A DNA stretch of 64,000 nucleotides from Muribaculaceae bacterium (GTDB taxonomy: Bacteria; Bacteroidota; Bacteroidia; Bacteroidales; Muribaculaceae), in contig JAFZSO010000008.1 in assembly GCA_017619355.1 (NCBI GenBank), forward strand, positions 28,201-92,200. The letters run 5' to 3'. The notes beneath the pieces were generated by a model. The model had not been told where the DNA came from, did no database searches, and was given only the letters and a program-made list of their open reading frames with translations. Below, in pieces: positions 7,760-16,841 of the stretch; position 1 is the stretch's first letter, and each line of letters opens with the position of its first letter. Both the position numbers and the translations under genes were made by a program.

Positions 7760-10477
7760 ATGAAAAAACTATTATTATTTCTAGCAATGATGTTAGCATG
7801 CCTCACATCATTTGCGCAAGTCGAGATTTCTGAAGCCCAAGCGCTTCAGTTGGTGAAGAATCACCGCAACTTGACGGTTGATTCTGCGAATTATTTTGTT
7901 GGAACAGTCACATCAGTCATCAACGACCGATTGAGATCCCCTATAGATGAGTCTGTATTACAGCAGAATATATGGCTAAACACAAATGATGATAAATGGC
8001 TCATATTTGTTGATGAGCAGCCCAAAAACTGCTGGAGCCACCCATGTACCTATTATTATCTACCTAAACAAGCTTTAACGCTAGATGCGGTTTCTATTCT
8101 TGAAGTGCAAGGGTGCTTGCCACCTTCAAAGGTACATCTTGCATGTTTGGAACGCAACACCCTAATTGGAACACAGGGAATGCCACGGTCATATGATTAC
8201 AGCAATCTTTCTCCTTTATCAGAGAACAAGTATGCTGAAAACACCAAGGTGTTGATTGTGTGGGGGGATGATTATGATCTTCAAATGTATGGAGACTGGG
8301 TTAATTGTTCAAATTTCTACAAAGTCCTTACAACAAAGTATCTGATACCCAAGTCGAACATACACATCCTCATGGGCATCGGCGATGATGAGTTTGACGT
8401 GATGCCTGATAACACCCCAATGCCGAAAGATTTCGACGGCGATGGTATTGATGAGAGTGTTCACACAAGCACACCCTATGGATTCAATGAGGCCGTAACC
8501 CAGATAGGGAGAGAACGAACAGACAATCTGGTGGTTTTCTACGTTGGTGCCATTGGATTCAGCTTTGATAGTTATAGTTTTGTTCTACAGCTGAGATATG
8601 GAGAAGTGCCAGCAGACACATTGAATAGATTTTTAGATATATCTAGGGCCAGATATGTAAACAATGTCATCATGAACTCGTCCGCCAGTTATTTCACACC
8701 TCCACTCCAGCCATATTATAATAGAACAATTACTACTTGCGGTTTTTCGGACCCTTCAAGTACATGGTTAGATATAGTTGAATGCACCAATAACTGGACT
8801 GGCGCATTTGCAGGCATTAACTACTATACCAGCAATAACATCATGAGCCTTGTTGACACAAATTCAGATGGTATCGTCAGTTTTAACGAGGCCTCAACCT
8901 ATGCGGGCAATGCTACAAACAAAGCTGTAACTACATTTTACTCAAATCCATCCACTTTGGGAAATGTGCTCTCTTTGGAAAGCATGCCTGAAGACGTATG
9001 TCTATATATTCGAGACAACAATCAAGACCCTGGTGTAGGCTGTAATTATCCTGACGGTGTTTATTGGAACAGCCCCGACATATGGGTACGTAATCAGGAT
9101 GATGGACTCGTCTATCAGGAAAGCGATCATCTGACAGGTGACAGCATTAACAAAGTGTACATATACACACGTGTGCATAATCGCGGCTATTTGGACTATG
9201 ACACTTCTAACAAGTATCTCAGACTGTACTGGAAATCAAACACTTTACGTTATACCAATAGCGAGGTATTCCCTGTAGGAATTCTCGGTAGAAACATTAC
9301 TACAATTACACTAGATTCTGTTATAGAGGCCGATTCTTCGCATATCTTTAAATATGAATGGACTGTGCCGCCTGCATTGCGTAAAGTGCAGAGCAATGCA
9401 ATTCTCGATTTTGAAGTAGTGGGCATGATATGTGATAATACTAACACTCAGATACCTGTAGATATCGAGGGTATGCCTGCCCTTTATCAGAACAGCAACC
9501 TGGCAATGCTTAAAGCTAACACAGTATGGCCTGTTCTGGGTAAACCTATCGGGGGCTCTTTTCCATTCCAATTGTTAACTTGGCAAACCTCAATTCCAAT
9601 ATATGTGAAGCCTAATGAGTACCATCAGATTCGTTTGAGTTCGGCTTCCAGCAGCGCTTTTTCGGGACTTTTGTCCAAATGTAATATAATCATGGAACTT
9701 TCCCCATCCATAGTACAGGATAACCCCAATTTCTTATACAGCAATATGACATCCGTCTCGCCAAATAAATACAAATTCAATAACATAAATGCCGCATGTG
9801 AATTCAGTGTGCCCCAAACATCTTCACTTGATTCCATTATAATACATTTTGAATATAAAGGATTGACGCCTGGTCAGGATATTGATGTGACTTTCAATGT
9901 TATCGACTGTGAGGTTGAAGACATATTCAAGGACGTCGAATCATACAGGGTTTATATAGCCGGTATGCCCATACAGTCTCCCATCGAAAGTATGAACCAA
10001 CCAGGTATTGGTGTTGATGAAAGCGACCAGGACTGTTGCCAATTGGTTGCATTAAATGTGGATGGACCTTCTAGGCTGGAATGGTATGGTCCACATAATG
10101 AGTGGCTTGGCTATGGAGAAATATTGAGGTTGAGTAATGGCAGAGAACAGGGCGAATATAAATTGCGAGTGGTTTCATTAAGAAATGGATCTGTCTCTTA
10201 CGCAACGGTTACATTAGGGTCCGAGACAGCTATAGAGGGAATATCCCCCAATCCGTTCACCAGTCAGTTAACGGTGCGTCTTATCCAGCCAGCCACTACA
10301 AGCATGAGTGTCAGGCTATCACCCTTGAGCGTAGTGGGTAGCATAATTGAACTGCCTGTAACTTTTGGTGAGCAGGAAGTTGTTGTTTCTGCCTCAGAAT
10401 GCCCCAGCGGCATCTATGCTGTTGGCCTTTATCAAAATGGAGCCATGATAGATAATCGTATTGTCATCAAACAGTGA
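7760..10477 (+). CDS. Secreted C13/legumain-fold protein lacking catalytic residues, with type IX-like C-terminal domain
   Basis: The 905-residue protein has a signal peptide (residues 1-19), then from about 160 a caspase/legumain-like domain: NTKVLIVWGDDYD, DFDGDGIDE, NLVVFYVGAIGF, NNVIMNSSASYF, and the Ca-loop DTNSDGIVSFNEA followed by FYSNPSTLG. In active Bacteroidales relatives the third motif ends in GHG and the fourth carries the nucleophile Cys. Here the His position is Ile (about 265) and the Cys position is Ser (about 308), so proteolysis is unlikely. Residues about 826-905 (ISPNPFTSQLTV to PSGIYAVGLYQNG and IVIK) resemble a type A sorting domain of the type IX secretion system, suggesting export to the cell surface. 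The fold assignment is motif-based. Confidence 0.7.
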   Translation: MKKLLLFLAMMLACLTSFAQVEISEAQALQLVKNHRNLTVDSANYFVGTVTSVINDRLRSPIDESVLQQNIWLNTNDDKWLIFVDEQPKNCWSHPCTYYYLPKQALTLDAVSILEVQGCLPPSKVHLACLERNTLIGTQGMPRSYDYSNLSPLSENKYAENTKVLIVWGDDYDLQMYGDWVNCSNFYKVLTTKYLIPKSNIHILMGIGDDEFDVMPDNTPMPKDFDGDGIDESVHTSTPYGFNEAVTQIGRERTDNLVVFYVGAIGFSFDSYSFVLQLRYGEVPADTLNRFLDISRARYVNNVIMNSSASYFTPPLQPYYNRTITTCGFSDPSSTWLDIVECTNNWTGAFAGINYYTSNNIMSLVDTNSDGIVSFNEASTYAGNATNKAVTTFYSNPSTLGNVLSLESMPEDVCLYIRDNNQDPGVGCNYPDGVYWNSPDIWVRNQDDGLVYQESDHLTGDSINKVYIYTRVHNRGYLDYDTSNKYLRLYWKSNTLRYTNSEVFPVGILGRNITTITLDSVIEADSSHIFKYEWTVPPALRKVQSNAILDFEVVGMICDNTNTQIPVDIEGMPALYQNSNLAMLKANTVWPVLGKPIGGSFPFQLLTWQTSIPIYVKPNEYHQIRLSSASSSAFSGLLSKCNIIMELSPSIVQDNPNFLYSNMTSVSPNKYKFNNINAACEFSVPQTSSLDSIIIHFEYKGLTPGQDIDVTFNVIDCEVEDIFKDVESYRVYIAGMPIQSPIESMNQPGIGVDESDQDCCQLVALNVDGPSRLEWYGPHNEWLGYGEILRLSNGREQGEYKLRVVSLRNGSVSYATVTLGSETAIEGISPNPFTSQLTVRLIQPATTSMSVRLSPLSVVGSIIELPVTFGEQEVVVSASECPSGIYAVGLYQNGAMIDNRIVIKQ

Positions 10478-10538
10478 TTCCTGTAAAAAATTAAGAAACA
10501 TATTTATTAATTTATTAATTCATTAAAAATACAAGATT

Positions 10539-11537
10539 ATGAAAAAGTCAATTATTTTATCGATGCTGATGCTGATAGGCATCACAGGCGTGCAGGCGCA
10601 GGAATATGAGTATGTGCCGCTGGTGCGCGAAGGCGTGAAATGGGTCTATTATCTTGGCATGAGAAAGAGTGGCGACATGACGACACAGTGGAGACCTCTA
10701 ACCATAGAATTCAAGGGAGACACGACCTTGAATGGCTTTTCGTTTCCAAGCTCTTTAGATAAAACATTCAAGAAATGCTACATGACCATAGACCCCGAAT
10801 ATAAAGAAGTGCTTCCACTCGTTTCTGATGAGAATGGAACTTTTCTGGCAGCTTTGATGCGTGAGAATGACAAGCGGGTGTTTGCCATTTATACCGAGAA
10901 CTACATTAATGCATTCATACCACGCCCAGTCATGCATAGTTATGTGACAGGACTTGCGACAGGTGCACACTATGGGCCGATTGATCCTGATGACATCAAC
11001 GCCATTGATGGCGCAAAACTGAACGAGATGTGGATGATCTACGACTTTAACGATCCCGATAGTTTCATTAAGCACGTGTCATATAGTTTCAATAATGATA
11101 TTTACTACTATAGTAATAAATATGCTGTTGAACTGGAGAGTGTGATGGTTAATGGCACATTGCGGAAAAGATATGGATTTGAGACTGAAAAAGAAGGAGA
11201 TTATGGTCCAAATTATTTTCCTGAGTGGGTTGAAGGCGTCGGATGGAATTTTCTGGCAGCAGATCAAAGGTTCAGTACATTTGTCTCTCCATTTGGAGAC
11301 TTATATCGTTCAGGGGTGTTGTACACTAAATTCTCGCATGTGGAAGAAGACGGGAAAGTCATCTTAAAAGGGCCGTTTTTTGATGAGTTTAATGAACCAG
11401 ATGACATTAATGAAATTTCTGCCGACACATATATTAACGGTGACCCAAATTACTACAACCTGATGGGCCAGCCCGTGGCAGAACCCACGCAGCCAGGCAT
11501 CTACATCCACCACGGCAAAAAACTCGTGATTAAGTGA
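10539..11537 (+). CDS. Secreted protein of unknown function with short type IX-like tail
   Basis: The 332-residue product has a signal peptide (MKKSIILSMLMLIGITGVQA). The body has no catalytic motif I recognise and is rich in Tyr, Asp and Asn, with repeated beta-strand-like stretches (REGVKWVYYLGM, YRSGVLYTKFSHVEEDGK). The last 30 residues, YYNLMGQPVAEP to GIYIHHGKKLVIK, follow the pattern of Bacteroidetes secreted proteins with a truncated sorting-type tail. The same tail design ends the SUMF1-domain protein at 53466. It lies 61 bases after the C13-fold gene and ends in a probable terminator, so it closes the accessory cluster. Confidence 0.65.
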   Translation: MKKSIILSMLMLIGITGVQAQEYEYVPLVREGVKWVYYLGMRKSGDMTTQWRPLTIEFKGDTTLNGFSFPSSLDKTFKKCYMTIDPEYKEVLPLVSDENGTFLAALMRENDKRVFAIYTENYINAFIPRPVMHSYVTGLATGAHYGPIDPDDINAIDGAKLNEMWMIYDFNDPDSFIKHVSYSFNNDIYYYSNKYAVELESVMVNGTLRKRYGFETEKEGDYGPNYFPEWVEGVGWNFLAADQRFSTFVSPFGDLYRSGVLYTKFSHVEEDGKVILKGPFFDEFNEPDDINEISADTYINGDPNYYNLMGQPVAEPTQPGIYIHHGKKLVIK

Positions 11538-11540
11538 GCG

Positions 11541-11566
11541 AAAAGTCAAGGCTTGCTTGAACTTTT
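11541..11566 (+). terminator. Stem-loop terminator of the accessory cluster
   Basis: Arms AAAAGTCAAG and CTTGAACTTTT form an imperfect stem directly after the stop codon at 11537 and end in a short T run. The shape suits a terminator, but the T run is only four bases. Confidence 0.4.
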
Positions 11567-11982
11567 CCGAGCGTGAACGAGTTCGAGCGTCAGCTCAACA
11601 TCGTGGTCGAATGAGAAGTGCCCTGGTTTGGTTAGAGCCATTTTGAACGAAAACAATTTTGATCATAATGAAAAGTGATTGAGAATTTAATTAAATTTCA
11701 TAATAGCATTAATGATTACTGGGGGCTGGCGACGATGCCAGCCCTCACTGTTTGTCCGTAATCTCAAGGAGCGAGCAGCAGAATCCGCTCGACAGAGCGG
11801 TGTGCGAAAAGTGAACCATCGTGCAAACCGAATCCAGTGTCATATTTATATGAGCATTGGTGAGGTGCAGCCGATGCTGCGCGAAGCGACACCCAACAAT
11901 TGTCATCCGTTGTCATTCATTGTCTGATTAATTTACGGGTAATTCATGGAAATTTACGGAGACTTACCCCCGCGCAGTCAAT

Positions 11983-12002
11983 CTCCCTAACTCCTCAACT
12001 CC
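11983..12002 (+). repeat. Dispersed 20-base element, copy 1
   Basis: CTCCCTAACTCCTCAACTCC here is found on the opposite strand at 63202-63221 with no mismatch. Both copies lie in gene-free DNA. Confidence 0.6.
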
Positions 12003-12250
12003 TTAGAGCCCCCGCCTATTTGCGTTTCACATTGGCAACATTTGCCCTATCCCCTATCTTCGCCCGTGTGTCCCCGCACAAGCGCTCTTTGACAATTTTT
12101 CCATGCAGCATAATCAGTCAGAAGGGCGTGTGGCATCGCCTCACGATAGCACACAATGAACAACGAACCCCGAAGGGCTCGAGGCGATGTTGAAGCACGA
12201 GTCACGCTTGCGTGGCGTGCGGTGCCGAAGGCAGCACCACTCGACCCAAC

Positions 12251-12313
12251 GTAAGCAGTATGAATACTCACGAAAGCAGTACAATAAACAACGAAAGCAG
12301 TATGATACCAAAA
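12251..12313 (+). repeat. Three tandem 21-base units
   Basis: Units begin at 12251, 12272 and 12293 and share the core AAGCAGTA with diverged remainders. The period is a multiple of three, so one minus-strand frame shows a heptapeptide repeat (HTAFVVY, CTAFVSI, HTAYVGS), but nothing else supports a gene. Confidence 0.6.
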
Positions 12314-12436
12314 CAATCAACCCACTTAAAATCAATTAATTATCATATTTATCCACAAATTTCCCATAATTCCCACATGATTCACCCTTCCCACCGTTCC
12401 CTAATGTTTCATTCACCTCGCTCTCAAAGATAAATC

Positions 12437-12462
12437 CCGCGCGCATCACCGCGCGGCTTTTT
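12437..12462 (+). terminator. Orphan Rho-independent terminator upstream of parE
   Basis: A 7-bp stem CCGCGCG/CGCGCGG with a 6-base loop is followed by CTTTTT. No plus-strand gene lies within 900 bases upstream. It would block readthrough into the parE promoter 85 bases further on. Confidence 0.6.
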
Positions 12463-12547
12463 CGGGGCTCCTTTTTGAACTTTTTGCGAGAGCAACTCCC
12501 CGCGCCGTCAGTGCACGTCTCCATAAATGCAAAAAAATGATAACGCA

Positions 12548-12579
12548 TTGTTCTGCACCGATTTTTTTTGCTAAATTTG
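12548..12579 (+). promoter_or_regulatory. Promoter of parE operon
   Basis: TTG (12548-12550), 21 bases, TAAATTTG (12572-12579). The start codon at 12617 lies about 30 bases after the expected transcription start. Confidence 0.7.
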
Positions 12580-12616
12580 TAGGTTATTTCAGAAATCTCA
12601 ATTTTTACAACCAATA

Positions 12617-14575
12617 ATGGCTGAAAACGTAGAATTAAACGACATTGAACAGCAGTCCTCCGACTTCGGTGGATATGAAAAACTCATTACCCTCACACCA
12701 CGTGAGCACATCAGGCTGCGCCCGGGCATGTACATTGGCAAGCTGGGCGATGGTTCCCAGAGCGACGACGGCATTTATGTGCTCATGAAAGAGGTCATAG
12801 ATAACAGTATTGACGAGTATAATACTGGCTTTGCCAAGCCTACCATCAGCATAGACGTGGAAGATGGCACTGTCACAATTCGCGACTATGGCCGCGGCAT
12901 TCCCCTGGATCAGGTCAAGGATGCCTCGTCAAAAATGAACACAGGCGGCAAGTACGACTCCAAGAACTACAAGCGTAGTGTGGGTCTTAACGGTGTGGGT
13001 ATCAAGGCTGTGAATGCTCTGTCGAGCAACTTCTACATCCGCTCGGTGCGCGACGGACAGTGCGCCAGTGTCACTTATAAGGAAGGGGTAGTCAAGAAGG
13101 AAAGCGGCATTGTCGCCGCCGATGAGGGTGAAGAAAACGGCACGCTCGTTCGCTTCAAGCCCGATGGCACTATCTTCAAGAACTTCGAGTTCCGTGAGGA
13201 TATCATTGAAACGATGGTCAAGAACTACTCGTTCCTCAATACCGGCCTCTCACTCCTTTTCAACGGCAAGCGTTATCATTCGCGCAATGGCTTGAGTGAT
13301 CTGGTGAAGGAGAACATGACCAACGATCCGCTCTATCCGCTCATGCATTTCAAGGACAACGACATTGAAATCGTGGTTACGCATGCACAGCAGATGGGCG
13401 AGGAGTTCTACTCCTTTGTCAACGGCCAGCACACCACTCAGGGCGGCACGCACCAGACGGCCTTCCGCGAAGTGCTTTCACGCACCATCAAGGAATTCTA
13501 TGGCAAGAACTTTGAGTTCAGCGACATTCGCAATGGCATTGTGGCCGCTGTGAGCATCAAGGTCGAGGAACCCGTGTTTGAGTCGCAGACCAAAATCAAG
13601 CTGGGCAGCAACCTCATGTGGAAAGACGGCCCAACCATTTATAAGTTCATCAATGACTTCGTGAAACGCGAAGTCGACAATTACCTGCACAAGAATCCGG
13701 AAACGGCCGAAGTCATGCTCAAAAAAATCATGGAAAGTGAGCGTGAGCGCAAGGCCATTGCGGGTGTAACGAAACTCACGCGCGAACGTGCCAAGAAGGT
13801 GGCCCTTCACAATAGCAAACTGCGCGACTGCCATGTGCACTTCAACGACAACCGCCCGGGCAAGGTCGACCGCCGTGAAGAGACCTCACTGTTTATCACC
13901 GAGGGCCTTTCGGCAAGTGGCTCCATCACCACCATTCGCGATGTCGAGACCCAAGCCGTGTTCTCGCTCAAAGGTAAGCCGCTCAACACCTACGGTCTTC
14001 CTACCAAAAAGGTGTATGAGAATGAGGAGTTCGGGCTCCTGCAGGCTGCGCTTAACATCGACGATGGCATCGACGGACTGCGTTACAACAAGGTGATTAT
14101 CGCTACCGATGCCGATGTCGACGGCATGCACATCCGCTTGCTCCTGCTCACTTATTTCCTTCAGTTCTATCCTGAACTGATCAAGACGGGGCACCTCTAC
14201 ATCCTCCAGACGCCGCTTTTCCGCGTGCGCAACCGCAAGGAGGCCAAGCGCAAGAGCCGTGCCGCTGGCAAGGAGGCCAAAGAGCAGAAGGCTGAAACCT
14301 ACTATTGCTATAATAACGAGGAACGCGTCAGGGCCATCAATAAATTAGGCGAAAATGCCGAAATCACTCGATTCAAAGGCCTCGGCGAGATTTCTCCTCC
14401 TGAATTCAAGGATTTCATTGGCCCCGACATGCGCCTTGACCGCGTGCATCTGCGCAAAGAAGACTCGGTGAACAACATGCTCGCCTTCTTCATGGGCAAG
14501 AACACCATGGAGCGTCAGGAATTTATTGTTAACAACTTAGTGATTGAAGACGATGAAGACATCACACTGCACTAA
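12617..14575 (+). CDS. parE: DNA topoisomerase IV subunit B
   Basis: This 652-residue protein is the ATPase subunit of topoisomerase IV, which decatenates replicated chromosomes with ParC. The N-terminal GHKL ATPase shows [18 protein letters not shown], the ATP-binding DNSIDEY and the glycine motif [14 protein letters not shown]. The central transducer is followed by the TOPRIM metal-binding parts [10 protein letters not shown] (near residue 431) and [12 protein letters not shown] (near 496), then [13 protein letters not shown]. The [18 protein letters not shown] form and SDDGIY distinguish it from Bacteroidetes GyrB, which has EAVRKRPAMYIG. parC is not in the window. The gene overlaps coaD and is followed by an S41 protease, an order I recall from Bacteroides. 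Confidence 0.92.
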   Translation: MAENVELNDIEQQSSDFGGYEKLITLTPREHIRLRPGMYIGKLGDGSQSDDGIYVLMKEVIDNSIDEYNTGFAKPTISIDVEDGTVTIRDYGRGIPLDQVKDASSKMNTGGKYDSKNYKRSVGLNGVGIKAVNALSSNFYIRSVRDGQCASVTYKEGVVKKESGIVAADEGEENGTLVRFKPDGTIFKNFEFREDIIETMVKNYSFLNTGLSLLFNGKRYHSRNGLSDLVKENMTNDPLYPLMHFKDNDIEIVVTHAQQMGEEFYSFVNGQHTTQGGTHQTAFREVLSRTIKEFYGKNFEFSDIRNGIVAAVSIKVEEPVFESQTKIKLGSNLMWKDGPTIYKFINDFVKREVDNYLHKNPETAEVMLKKIMESERERKAIAGVTKLTRERAKKVALHNSKLRDCHVHFNDNRPGKVDRREETSLFITEGLSASGSITTIRDVETQAVFSLKGKPLNTYGLPTKKVYENEEFGLLQAALNIDDGIDGLRYNKVIIATDADVDGMHIRLLLLTYFLQFYPELIKTGHLYILQTPLFRVRNRKEAKRKSRAAGKEAKEQKAETYYCYNNEERVRAINKLGENAEITRFKGLGEISPPEFKDFIGPDMRLDRVHLRKEDSVNNMLAFFMGKNTMERQEFIVNNLVIEDDEDITLH

Positions 14576-15062
14576 CAAGAGAATAGCCCTCTTCCCAGGC
14601 TCGTTCGACCCCTTCACTCGAGGCCACGAGTCTATTGTGATGAGGGCTCTGCCACTGTTCGACGAAATCATCATCGCCATTGGCGTCAACATCAACAAGC
14701 AGGCACTCACTTCGATGGAGCTTCGCCAGAAACTCATCGAGTCGGCTTTCAGGAATGAACCTAAGGTGAAAGTGGTCACCTACACGGGACTGACGGCCGA
14801 TGTGGCGCGACTCTATGGTGCCAACTTCTTCCTGCGTGGCGTGCGCATGATTCAGGATTTTGAGAACGAGATGAATATGGCCGAGGTGAACCGTGAGCTT
14901 TCGGGCATCGAGACTGTGCTGCTCTATACCTTGCCTGAATACAGCCACATCAGTTCCAGCATTGTGCGTGAATTGGTCAAATATGAGCAGGATGTGTCGA
15001 GCTATCTGCCCATCAACATCGACAAGAACCTGGTCCCAGACCACTGGATTTTCAAAAAGTAA
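14553..15062 (+). CDS. coaD: Phosphopantetheine adenylyltransferase
   Basis: CoaD transfers AMP from ATP to 4'-phosphopantetheine, the penultimate step of coenzyme A synthesis. Visible motifs are the nucleotidyltransferase signature [11 protein letters not shown] near the N-terminus (the HxGH position reads TRGH, common in CoaD), [19 protein letters not shown] in the middle and the SSSIVRE motif ([11 protein letters not shown]) near the C-terminus. The start overlaps the 3' end of parE in another frame. ATGs at 14544 and 14553 are both possible, giving 172 or 169 residues, slightly longer than usual because of the overlap. Translation is probably coupled to parE. Confidence 0.92.
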   Translation: MKTSHCTNKRIALFPGSFDPFTRGHESIVMRALPLFDEIIIAIGVNINKQALTSMELRQKLIESAFRNEPKVKVVTYTGLTADVARLYGANFFLRGVRMIQDFENEMNMAEVNRELSGIETVLLYTLPEYSHISSSIVRELVKYEQDVSSYLPINIDKNLVPDHWIFKK

Positions 15063-15083
15063 TAATTTGTTGTAGAATATATT

Positions 15084-16757
15084 ATGAAAAAAACTAACAT
15101 ATTTATCATTATTGCTGTGCTGGTTACAGCAGTGGCGGGTGCGCGTCAGTCGGTGCCTAAGTCGCTGCAGAAACTCATGAACGCTCAGTATGCCATCAGC
15201 AACCTCTATGTGGATAGTGTCGACGATGAAAAACTCGTTGAAGATGCTATTATAGGCATGCTCGACAAGCTCGACCCGCACTCAAGCTACACCGACGCCA
15301 AGGAGACCAAGGAGATGGAGGAACCTCTGCAGGGTGAGTTCAGCGGAATTGGCATCCAGTTCAACATGAAGCAGGACACCCTCTATGTGATACAGACCAC
15401 TCCTGGCGGTCCCTCGGAGCGCGTGGGTATTTTGCCTGGCGACCGCATCATCTACGTCAATGATACATCTATTGCCGGCGTCAAAATCAAGAATAGCGAA
15501 ATCCAGCGCAAACTGCGCGGCAAGAAGGGTACCAAGGTCACTGTGAAAGTGAAACGTGGCAACCAGAAGGACCTCATTACCTTTAAGATAACACGCGACA
15601 AAATACCCCTCTATAGCGTCGATGCCAGCTATATGCTCGATGAGCGCACGGGGTACATACGCATTTCAAGTTTTGGTGCCAAGACCTACGACGAGATGAT
15701 GGATGCGCTCAACAAACTCAAGAAGCAGGGCATGAACCAGGTGATCATCGACCTTAACGACAATGGCGGTGGCTACCTCAACTCGGCCATTGAAATGAGC
15801 AACGAGTTCCTTGAGGGTGGACAGCTGATTGTCTATACCGAGGGACTGAACTCTCCCCGAAACGAGGCTACTGCTTTTGGCAACGGCAAATATAAAGACC
15901 TCAAGATGGTAGTCATGGTCAATCAGTATAGCGCTTCGGCTTCTGAGATCTTTGCCGGAGCCATGCAGGACTGGGATAGGGCCGTGGTGGTTGGCCGACG
16001 CACCTTTGCCAAAGGCCTCGTCCAGCGTCCCATCCGCTTCGACGACGGCTCCATGATGCGGCTCACCGTGGCACGCTACTATACCCCTTCAGGCCGATGC
16101 ATCCAGAAACCCTATGTCAAGGGCGACAAGAAGGCTTATAGCGAGGATATCCTGAACCGCTCTAAAGAGGGCGAGTACTACTGCGTCGATAGCATTCAGT
16201 TCAACGACTCCTTGCGCTATGCCACCCTCAAGAACCATCGCACCATTTACGGCGGAGGCGGCATCATGCCCGACATTTTCGTGCCTGTCGACACAAGTGA
16301 GTATAGCACTTACTATCGCGATCTGGTGGCCAAAGGTGTCATCTATCAGTATGCTATTGATTATGTCGACAAGCATCGCAAAGATATTAAGAAACAGTAT
16401 GCTACGGTCGAAGACTTCGACCAACGCTTTAATGTGACCGATGACATGATGCAGGCGCTCATCGCTGCCGGGGAGAAGGAGAAAGTGACCTTCAACGAGG
16501 AGCAATACAACACCAGCAAACGCGTCCTGCACACCTATGTCAAGGCTCTCATTGCCCGCGACACCTTCGCCGAACAGGAAGCTTACACCAAAATTGTCAA
16601 CCACGAGAATCCCGACCTCAAGGCCGCTCTCGAGGTCATCTACGACGACGCTCGCTACAACAGCCTTCTGCTCAAAGGCAACCCCGAGTACGAAGCCATC
16701 GCCGCCCGCCACCGCCAGACTCAACTCGAAAAGCAAGGGTCTAACGACAATCCCTAA
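15084..16757 (+). CDS. S41 family C-terminal processing protease
   Basis: A 557-residue periplasmic serine protease of the CtpA/Prc family. It has an N-terminal signal peptide (MKKTNIFIIIAVLVTAVAGA), a helical region with AIIGMLDKLDPHSSY, a PDZ domain at about residues 80-170 (EFSGIGIQFN, GGPSERVGILPGD) and the S41 catalytic domain. The catalytic Ser is in SASASEIFAGAMQD (near 290) and the Lys in TFAKGLVQ (near 315). The C-terminal 150 residues after DIFVPVDTSEYS are a helical extension common in Bacteroidetes members. Such proteases cleave the C-termini of envelope proteins. It follows coaD by 21 bases and a strong terminator follows it. Confidence 0.9.
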   Translation: MKKTNIFIIIAVLVTAVAGARQSVPKSLQKLMNAQYAISNLYVDSVDDEKLVEDAIIGMLDKLDPHSSYTDAKETKEMEEPLQGEFSGIGIQFNMKQDTLYVIQTTPGGPSERVGILPGDRIIYVNDTSIAGVKIKNSEIQRKLRGKKGTKVTVKVKRGNQKDLITFKITRDKIPLYSVDASYMLDERTGYIRISSFGAKTYDEMMDALNKLKKQGMNQVIIDLNDNGGGYLNSAIEMSNEFLEGGQLIVYTEGLNSPRNEATAFGNGKYKDLKMVVMVNQYSASASEIFAGAMQDWDRAVVVGRRTFAKGLVQRPIRFDDGSMMRLTVARYYTPSGRCIQKPYVKGDKKAYSEDILNRSKEGEYYCVDSIQFNDSLRYATLKNHRTIYGGGGIMPDIFVPVDTSEYSTYYRDLVAKGVIYQYAIDYVDKHRKDIKKQYATVEDFDQRFNVTDDMMQALIAAGEKEKVTFNEEQYNTSKRVLHTYVKALIARDTFAEQEAYTKIVNHENPDLKAALEVIYDDARYNSLLLKGNPEYEAIAARHRQTQLEKQGSNDNP

Positions 16758-16778
16758 CTCCAACCAATGATAATACAA

Positions 16779-16817
16779 CAGATGCCCTGAAGCGTGCTTC
16801 GGGGCATCTGTTTGTTA
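16779..16817. terminator. Strong terminator between convergent genes
   Basis: CAGATGCCCTGAAGC pairs with GCTTCGGGGCATCTG across a two-base loop, followed by TTTGTTATTT on the plus strand. It ends the parE-coaD-S41 operon and may also serve the minus-strand gene that stops at 16842. Confidence 0.85.
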
Positions 16818-16841
16818 TTTCTTGTAAATCAGAGAGTTGGG

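Larger units (their letters stand above)
11567..12547. other. Gene-free, hairpin-rich intergenic region
   Basis: About one kilobase without a credible gene. It holds a perfect 8-bp hairpin (GGGCTGGC/GCCAGCCC, 11723-11744), a second (CCGCTC/GAGCGG) near 11790, a 20-base element (11983-12002) repeated in inverted form at 63202-63221, and three 21-base tandem units (12251-12313). The short open frames here have no start context or family resemblance. It looks like accumulated repeat remnants between the accessory cluster and the core genes. Confidence 0.6.

Noticed and set aside
12251-12313. CRISPR array
   Set aside because: Only three units with no spacers of constant length between conserved repeats, and no cas genes in the window.
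12047-12316. Minus-strand frame with heptapeptide repeat (HTAFVVY-type)
   Set aside because: The repeat comes from the 21-base DNA repeat; no promoter, family resemblance or coding composition in the rest.
12336-12614. Minus-strand frame of 92 codons opposite the parE leader
   Set aside because: It covers the parE promoter and an orphan terminator; no coding features.
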